Assembly: GCA_025359005.1 (NCBI GenBank)
Contig: JANYHP010000139.1
Span: forward strand, 1 to 18,943
Origin: Hyphomicrobiaceae bacterium
Lineage (GTDB): Bacteria > Pseudomonadota > Alphaproteobacteria > Rhizobiales > Hyphomicrobiaceae
DNA length: 18,943 bases
Direction of reading: 5' to 3'
Positions 14,409 to 18,943 of the stretch are shown in pieces; within the stretch, counting starts at the first letter, position 1, and each line of letters opens with the position of its first letter. The position numbers were made by a program, and so were the translations under genes. A model generated the notes under the pieces. The model saw only the letters and a list, made by a program, of their open reading frames with translations. It was not told where the DNA came from and ran no database searches.

Positions 14409-16051
14409 CGGCGGGCCGCGCGCGGCGGCACCTGCACCCGGATCACGCCGCCAGCACCGGGCGTCGGCTGTTCAGCCAGCTGTGCTGTCTCGGGGTTGGC
14501 GGCATCGAACCCGAGGACCTCTGCCGCGACCGCCGTGCGTGCGCTGGCCAGCGCAAAATCTAACGTCTGCTGTTGCTCCGACGCATTGATCACGACGACC
14601 TGCACACGCTCTGCATTGGCCGCTGTGCGCGCGGCATAGATCGTCACCTGCGGCGGCCGCGCCCCGTCCGTCGGCAGCGCGATTGACCCGAACGTCTCGC
14701 CCGCGCTGTCCGGCGCGCGGTACAGCCGATAGGCCTGCCCCAGCCAACCGTCCAGGCTACCCCAGTGGCTGGCGAAGGTGACGCCTGAAGCGCCGATACG
14801 ACCGAGCGCATCGGCCAGTGCCAAGCCGGAGACGAGCTGTCCCGCGCCCCCGTAGTTAAATTCCGTCAGCGCCAGCTGCGTTCCTGGAAAGGCACGCTCA
14901 ACCGTTTGCTTGAGGCTCGGCAGGATCGGGAGCGTGAGCCCCGTGCGGCCGTCACCGAGCGCGCGCGCGACCCAACTGTCCTCGCGGAAGCCTGGCTCGG
15001 TGAGCGAGCGCGGCGCGTCGAGCACTGCCGCGGCAAGCTTTGGATCTTCGGTGCGATAGAGGTTGCCGCGGTTGGAGTAGGCGTACCAATGCACATCGCA
15101 CACATCGAGCAACCGTTTCCCGGCGCGCTCCGACGCCTCGCGGAACGCCGCCAGATAGGCTGCTAGAAAATTGCCATGGCGGCTATAAGCGGGCCAGTCG
15201 CTCGCATTCTGGAAATTGACGAACTCGGTCGCGCCCCACGACACCGGACCGAACACTTTCGCCGTGGGATCAATCGCCTTGATGACGGTCGCCGCCGCGA
15301 TCGAGCGCCGCAGAAACTCAGCGATCGTCACTGGCTTTTTGACGGCCCGCGGATGCGTTTCCGACCAGATCCCAGGCTCATTGTCGAGCGCAAAGCCATG
15401 AAAGCCGGTGCCCGACGCAGCATTCCCGTGCCGCGCCACCAGCCAGGCGATCAGCTGCGGCATGTCGGCGACGGATGCGTCGATCGGGTCGGTGGCGCGT
15501 GCGCCCGGGCTCCAGCGCACCGGCACAAACCGCTGAGACGGCGCCGCCTCAGCGTCCGCGACCGGCCCGCCGAAATCCGCCGCGACCGAGCCCGCAATCG
15601 GCACCGTCAAAAGGCTGATCGCGCCCATCGCTTGCGAGTTTGCCAGCATCGTGTCGATCACGATACCCGGCGCGCCCCATTGCTCCGGGTCGACCCCGAG
15701 CAGACCCAGCCATTGGCCGCCATTCTCGTGGCGCCAGTTCTTGCCGGGATTGGAGGCGTTGTTGACCCAGTTGTAGGTCGTCATGAGATCGCCGCCGAGA
15801 CGTCGCGCGGTGACGCCGGCGCGCCGGTCGAGGTCCGCCGAGGGCAATCCCCCGTCCAACGTGCCGATTTCGTTGGAGCCATAGACCCAGGGGCTGATCG
15901 CGGTTCCCGGTGCCCGATCATCGATCCGCAGCGTCGCTGTCGCAGCCCCTGCCACGCCGCGCGGGGCGATCACACCAGTCGCCGCAAGGCCGGCGACAAC
16001 AGCACGCCGCGAGGGCGCCCGACGGGTGTGCCTTGGCGCGCTGCCGTTCAT
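14387..16051 (-). CDS. Glycoside hydrolase family 44-like enzyme, Tat-exported
   Basis: A 554-residue exported glycosidase. The N-terminus has a twin-arginine signal (SRRAVVAGLAATGV, 14-27) ending near AGAATA. The body carries GH44 hallmarks: VYGSNEIG (56-63), RRLGGDLMTTYNWVNNASN (83-101), FALDNEPGIWSETHPR (220-235, likely acid/base Glu225), IDPTAKVFGPVSWG (260-273), LLDVCDVHWY (314-323) and TEFNYGGAGQL (396-406, likely nucleophile Glu397). The spacing of the two Glu is about 170 residues, similar to the family as I recall it. A C-terminal beta domain follows. GH44 enzymes cut beta-1,4-glucans, xyloglucan or mannans. It is coupled to the upstream GT2 gene by an ATGA overlap, pointing to EPS trimming rather than feeding. 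Confidence 0.85.
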   Translation of the reverse strand: MNGSAPRHTRRAPSRRAVVAGLAATGVIAPRGVAGAATATLRIDDRAPGTAISPWVYGSNEIGTLDGGLPSADLDRRAGVTARRLGGDLMTTYNWVNNASNPGKNWRHENGGQWLGLLGVDPEQWGAPGIVIDTMLANSQAMGAISLLTVPIAGSVAADFGGPVADAEAAPSQRFVPVRWSPGARATDPIDASVADMPQLIAWLVARHGNAASGTGFHGFALDNEPGIWSETHPRAVKKPVTIAEFLRRSIAAATVIKAIDPTAKVFGPVSWGATEFVNFQNASDWPAYSRHGNFLAAYLAAFREASERAGKRLLDVCDVHWYAYSNRGNLYRTEDPKLAAAVLDAPRSLTEPGFREDSWVARALGDGRTGLTLPILPSLKQTVERAFPGTQLALTEFNYGGAGQLVSGLALADALGRIGASGVTFASHWGSLDGWLGQAYRLYRAPDSAGETFGSIALPTDGARPPQVTIYAARTAANAERVQVVVINASEQQQTLDFALASARTAVAAEVLGFDAANPETAQLAEQPTPGAGGVIRVQVPPRAARRYVFRNA

Positions 16052-16980
16052 GAGACCAATCCGCGCCCGTACAGCGTCGGCCGGAAGCGCGGCATCCAGA
16101 ACAGTTTGCCGAGCCCCCCATAGAACAGCGTCGTTGCCCGCATAGAGCGCGCACGGCTGAAGCGCCCAAACGCCAGCATCGCCGCCGCCCCCACACAGAT
16201 CTGCACCGCACCCACCGCCATCCACCAGGCGATCGCCGACCACTGGATTGGCCGCAACTTGTGCAGCACCAGCACCCTGATCTGGCCCGATAGCAGCTTG
16301 CGCTTGCGCACATACTCCCACGTCAACCGGCGCGGCGGCACCCACTCCGTCACCGGCGCACGCGCAGCCCACGCGAACCGGGCACCGCCGATGACAAGAC
16401 GCTTGAGCAGCAGGCTATCCTCACCGCCGGTGCTGTTGAGGCTGGTATCGAACGGCACCGCTTCCGACAGGCATCTGGCTTTGTTGAACATCGAATTGTT
16501 GGTGCCGAGATAGGCCGACAGGTCGGTTATATCGCTGCCATCCGGCCGCTCGATGGTGCGCGAAAAGAAGGGACCGAAGCCGCCGAGTTCGCCGCCCTCG
16601 TCCGCCTGCGCGTCGACCGGGCCGAACACCGCATCGGCGCCACTGGCGCTGGCAACACCAAGCAGGGTGGCCAGCCATGACGGGGAGGCTTCCTCGTCGT
16701 CGTCGAGAAAGGCGACCCAGGCCCCTGCCGCCGCGCGTGCGCCAGAGTTTCGCGCGTTGGCAACCCCGGGATTGGGCTCGCTGATCCAAGTCAGCTGCCG
16801 GCCCGCCGGCGCCACGATGCCGGCGACGCCCTGTTGCGCATTGCCGTCCGCGGAGTTGTCGATGACGATGACTTCTATCGTGACGTCAGCCGGCACCAAC
16901 TGAGCGAGCGCACTGGCGATCGCCCGGCGCAAAGGCTGGGGCCTGTTCAACGTGGGAATGACGACCGAGACGATTTGCAT
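16048..16980 (-). CDS. Family 2 glycosyltransferase with C-terminal membrane segment
   Basis: A 310-residue GT-A enzyme. It begins with VSVVIPTLNRPQPLRRAI (4-21), has VIVIDNSADGN (37-47), NPGVANARNSGARAA (70-84), the nucleotide/metal DDD motif AFLDDDEEAS (90-99), NNSMF (161-165) and a STGGEDSLLLKRL segment (183-195) holding the likely base. A hydrophobic span at about 248-270 would anchor it to the inner membrane. It probably adds a sugar to the lipid-linked repeat; the donor is unknown. ATG 16980 has a strong ribosome site GAGGAGT (complement of 16984-16990). Its TGA overlaps the ATG of the glycoside hydrolase gene. Confidence 0.9.
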   Translation of the reverse strand: MQIVSVVIPTLNRPQPLRRAIASALAQLVPADVTIEVIVIDNSADGNAQQGVAGIVAPAGRQLTWISEPNPGVANARNSGARAAAGAWVAFLDDDEEASPSWLATLLGVASASGADAVFGPVDAQADEGGELGGFGPFFSRTIERPDGSDITDLSAYLGTNNSMFNKARCLSEAVPFDTSLNSTGGEDSLLLKRLVIGGARFAWAARAPVTEWVPPRRLTWEYVRKRKLLSGQIRVLVLHKLRPIQWSAIAWWMAVGAVQICVGAAAMLAFGRFSRARSMRATTLFYGGLGKLFWMPRFRPTLYGRGLVS

Positions 16981-17226
16981 AACACTCCTCACAGACGCAC
17001 GAGACACCTTGCCGTGCGTCGTCACACAGACCGGTTCTGCCGGCGGAACACCCCAAATCCGGCGCCGCCATGGCGACACCGGCAAGCCTGCGGCAATTCA
17101 CTCTAATAGCAACGGCCACAGACGATGGTCCACAGCTATGCTACGCCAACGGCTTCGGGCGGATGACCTTGCAAAGTAAGGGTTAACTTCACCGACGGCG
17201 CGAACGGCGACACCACGAGGGGCGAC
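16981..17226. other. Divergent intergenic region between two GT2 genes
   Basis: These 246 bp separate oppositely oriented glycosyltransferase genes and must hold both promoters. AT-richer GGGTTAACTTC lies at 17180-17190. GAGGAGT (minus strand, 16984-16990) and GAGGGG (17217-17222) are the ribosome sites of the two genes. No clear promoter pair or hairpin was found. Confidence 0.4.
17217..17222 (+). promoter_or_regulatory. Ribosome-binding site that decides the GT2 start
   Basis: GAGGGG stands 4 nt before ATG 17227. The two later in-frame ATGs at 17269 and 17290 have no purine-rich site, so the longer protein is favoured. Confidence 0.6.
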
Positions 17227-18333
17227 ATGCGCCCCGTCGCCGCCAAACGCACCCCACTCTCTTCCGTGATGTCAAACAGTGTTGCCGCCATGACCACTGC
17301 TTCACCGCCGCCCCTCGGCGACCTCGCCATCATCGTGTGCACCTACCGCCGGCCGGAACTGCTGCGCGCCTGCCTGCAGAGCATCGTCACCCAACGCATT
17401 CCAGCCGGCCAGACTGTCCGTCTCACCGTCGTCGACAACAGCCCAGAAGGCTCGGCCGCACTCGTGGTCGATGCTGTCGCAGCCACGAGCCCCATTCCGG
17501 TCCGCTGGATGGCGGCGCACCCAGCCAATATCTCTGTCGCCCGCAACGCCGGTGTCGCCGCCACGACCGAGCCGCTCGTTGCCTTCATCGATGACGATGC
17601 CGTTTTCGACCCCGGCTGGATCGACGCCGTCATCGCCGGGCTGCAACGCCACCCGCACGACGTCTTCTTCGGCCGCATCGAAACGGATTTCGAGGCCCCC
17701 GAGATGGCCAGCGACGCGGTCCGCCAGCTGTTTTCGCGCAGGCTCGACTATGCCGCCGGCCATGACCTTTTCGCCTTCGGTCGCCACAAGACGCCGGGCA
17801 TTACGCTTGCAACCAACAACTGCATTTTTCGGCGCCAAGACACGCTCGACGACCCCGAGCCGTTCGACCTCGACTTCGGCCTGGGCGGCGGTGAGGACTA
17901 CGACCTGTTCTGCCGCCTCGAGCGCCGCGGCCGCCGGTTCGGTTGGCTACCCGGTGCGGCCGCCCGCGAATTCGTGCCAAAAGCCAGATGCGACGCCCAA
18001 TACCTGCGCCGCCGCTATTATGCGGGCGGGCAGGCCTTTGCCGCGGCCATCGCGCGCGGGGGACGGAACGCCACGCTGACCCGGTGGGGCATCAGGCTGA
18101 AGGCCGCGGTCCAGGCGGCATTGCTGCTGGTGACCTATCCGCTTGCCTTGGCCGGCGGCGAGGCCGAAGTGGCCGACCATGGCTACAAGCTGGCCGGTGC
18201 GCTCGGAAAAATGTCGTTCGGCGCCATCTACCCCCTCTATCGCAAGCAGCCGACCCCCGTTGTGCTGTCGCGCTCCACACCTGCTACGCCATCCGGCACC
18301 AGCACTGCAACCGACGGCGTCGAGCAATCGTGA
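17227..18333 (+). CDS. Family 2 glycosyltransferase (ExoM-like)
   Basis: A 368-residue GT-A enzyme starting its fold at LAIIVCTYRRPELLRACLQS (33-52). It has LTVVDNSPEGS (66-76), ANISVARNAGVAATTEP (100-116), the DDD motif AFIDDDAVFDPGW (119-131), TLATNNCIFRR (193-203) and GLGGGEDYDLFCRLERRG (218-235). A hydrophobic C-terminal span (about 294-310) may contact the membrane. The order of motifs parallels the GT2 on the other strand and rhizobial ExoM-like enzymes, suggesting a beta-glycosyl transfer to the repeat unit; the sugar is unknown. The first 26 residues lie outside the domain and would be lost with ATG 17290. It ends in a Ser/Thr/Pro-rich tail inside a short tandem repeat. Confidence 0.88.
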   Translation: MRPVAAKRTPLSSVMSNSVAAMTTASPPPLGDLAIIVCTYRRPELLRACLQSIVTQRIPAGQTVRLTVVDNSPEGSAALVVDAVAATSPIPVRWMAAHPANISVARNAGVAATTEPLVAFIDDDAVFDPGWIDAVIAGLQRHPHDVFFGRIETDFEAPEMASDAVRQLFSRRLDYAAGHDLFAFGRHKTPGITLATNNCIFRRQDTLDDPEPFDLDFGLGGGEDYDLFCRLERRGRRFGWLPGAAAREFVPKARCDAQYLRRRYYAGGQAFAAAIARGGRNATLTRWGIRLKAAVQAALLLVTYPLALAGGEAEVADHGYKLAGALGKMSFGAIYPLYRKQPTPVVLSRSTPATPSGTSTATDGVEQS

Positions 18334-18347
18334 CGTCGAGCAATCGT
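18318..18347 (+). repeat. 16-bp tandem duplication across a stop codon
   Basis: CGTCGAGCAATCGT occurs at 18318-18331 and again at 18334-18347, a 16-bp period. The TGA of the GT2 gene (18331-18333) lies at the junction. A single-copy version would move the stop by only one codon, so the duplication scarcely alters the protein. Confidence 0.6.
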
Positions 18348-18576
18348 CGTGACGTTCGGCGCACGTTGCGCGCGCGCCCGGCGTCCTTGACCTGTGGCGC
18401 TCTGCTGCCCGGTTGCACCAAGACCGTTGCACACCGATGCTATTCCACTACGGGGGCTGCTGCTGCCAGCTTGCGTCCGGCGTCACGACTTGTAATTATT
18501 GACGTCGGACGGCGTCGGGCCATGCCCCGAGGCGACGCAAACCCATCCGCAGCATGATATTCAGTGACACTCACGA
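18334..18576 (+). other. Intergenic region before the right-edge gene
   Basis: These 243 bp follow the second GT2 gene. The first 14 bp belong to a tandem repeat. An AT-rich spot, TTGTAATTATTGACG, is at 18490-18504; TTGCGT (18471-18476) and TAATTA (18493-18498) are 16 bp apart and could be a weak promoter. No gene or terminator hairpin is convincing. Confidence 0.3.
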
Positions 18577-18943
18577 ATGACGCATTCGAACGATCCGCTC
18601 GCATCCCAGACGCCACCTTTGTCGGAGGAGTTGGCGGAAAACGTGCTGTTGCTTTCGCAGCGCCGGCTGGCGGACCTCGTCGCATTTTCGATCACCTACG
18701 AGTTCGAGGATACGCTTGTCGACCTTCTCGGCGCTGACCGCGTCGACGCACAAGGCCGCTCGGCGCTCGAACTGTCGCGCCGTGTCTACAAGGCCACCCG
18801 TTACGCCACCGGGTCGCGGTCCCTCGCGGCCAGTATTGCCCCAAACCCCAGGACGGTGCCGCTGCACCGTGAGTACGACCTGTTTTTTCCAGTCTTCAAT
18901 TACACACATGAAGTCTACGCGCTGACGACCATGCCGGGTTGGC
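18577..18943 (+). CDS. Partial protein of an uncharacterised EPS-locus family, possibly glycosyltransferase
   Basis: The frame opens at ATG 18577 and is uninterrupted to the window edge (122 codons), so the 3' end is missing. An in-frame stop at 18565-18567 fixes the start region; no strong ribosome site is seen. The readable part includes LLLSQRRLADLVAF (24-37), the acidic YEFEDTLVDLLGADRVD (40-56) and YDLFFPVFNYTHEVYALT (99-116). The YEFED and DLFFPVFN patterns remind me of N-termini of poorly characterised GT1-like proteins in EPS loci of alphaproteobacteria and cyanobacteria; this is memory, not a search. The antisense frame over the same span gives an Arg/Gln-rich protein with no family look. 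It follows the second GT2 gene on the same strand. Confidence 0.6.
   Translation, partial: MTHSNDPLASQTPPLSEELAENVLLLSQRRLADLVAFSITYEFEDTLVDLLGADRVDAQGRSALELSRRVYKATRYATGSRSLAASIAPNPRTVPLHREYDLFFPVFNYTHEVYALTTMPGW

Noticed and set aside
16052..16372. N-terminal extension of the glycoside hydrolase frame
   Set aside because: It lies wholly within the GT2 gene in another frame; the Tat signal begins at ATG 16051 with an ATGA overlap.
18571..18909. Minus-strand frame opposite the right-edge gene
   Set aside because: Arg/Gln-rich, no motifs, while the plus frame has protein-like patterns.

Overview
The window is GC-rich (by eye roughly two thirds G+C) and reads as part of an exopolysaccharide (EPS) or capsule biosynthesis and export locus of an alphaproteobacterium. 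Hyphomicrobiales (Rhizobiales) is the best guess. The guess rests on a palindromic intergenic element with an AACCGGTGTCCACTTT-type core at the left edge, on an ExoF-type outer-membrane export protein beside a Wzz-type copolymerase, and on the general look of the proteins. The genus cannot be named from this sequence alone.

Layout, left to right. Positions 1-230 hold three consecutive stem-loop elements; the first two are inverted copies of one family with compensatory stem changes. Then rmlC-rmlB (dTDP-6-deoxysugar synthesis, + strand), a Gfo/Idh/MocA oxidoreductase (-), an acyltransferase-3 membrane protein (+), a polyprenyl-phosphate glycosyl-1-phosphate transferase (-), a 569-bp AT-richer divergent intergenic region, a WecG/TagA/CpsF glycosyltransferase (+) and an alpha/beta hydrolase (-). 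Next comes the main + strand operon: Wzz-type copolymerase with a degenerate BY-kinase domain, ExoF-type export protein, Wzx-type flippase and an NAD-dependent epimerase. Opposing it is a coupled - strand pair, a GT2 glycosyltransferase and a Tat-exported GH44-like glycoside hydrolase. A second GT2 (+) follows. A gene resembling uncharacterised proteins of EPS loci starts at 18577 and runs off the right edge.

Inferred workflow: the phosphotransferase primes undecaprenyl phosphate. The WecG-type enzyme, the two GT2 enzymes and perhaps the last gene extend the repeat unit with sugars supplied in part by RmlB/RmlC and the oxidoreductase/epimerase. The acyltransferase decorates it. The flippase moves it across the inner membrane. 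The copolymerase and ExoF-type protein control length and export. The GH44 enzyme may trim the polymer in the periplasm. No Wzy polymerase, RmlA or RmlD is seen here; they may lie outside.

Most noteworthy: the covarying inverted hairpin pair at 6-174; a copolymerase whose cytoplasmic domain has lost its Walker A, A' and B residues and whose periplasmic coiled coil is almost absent, while the adjacent export protein carries a long coiled coil; and a GH44-family enzyme inside an EPS locus. I found no RNA genes, CRISPR array, transposase or prophage genes.
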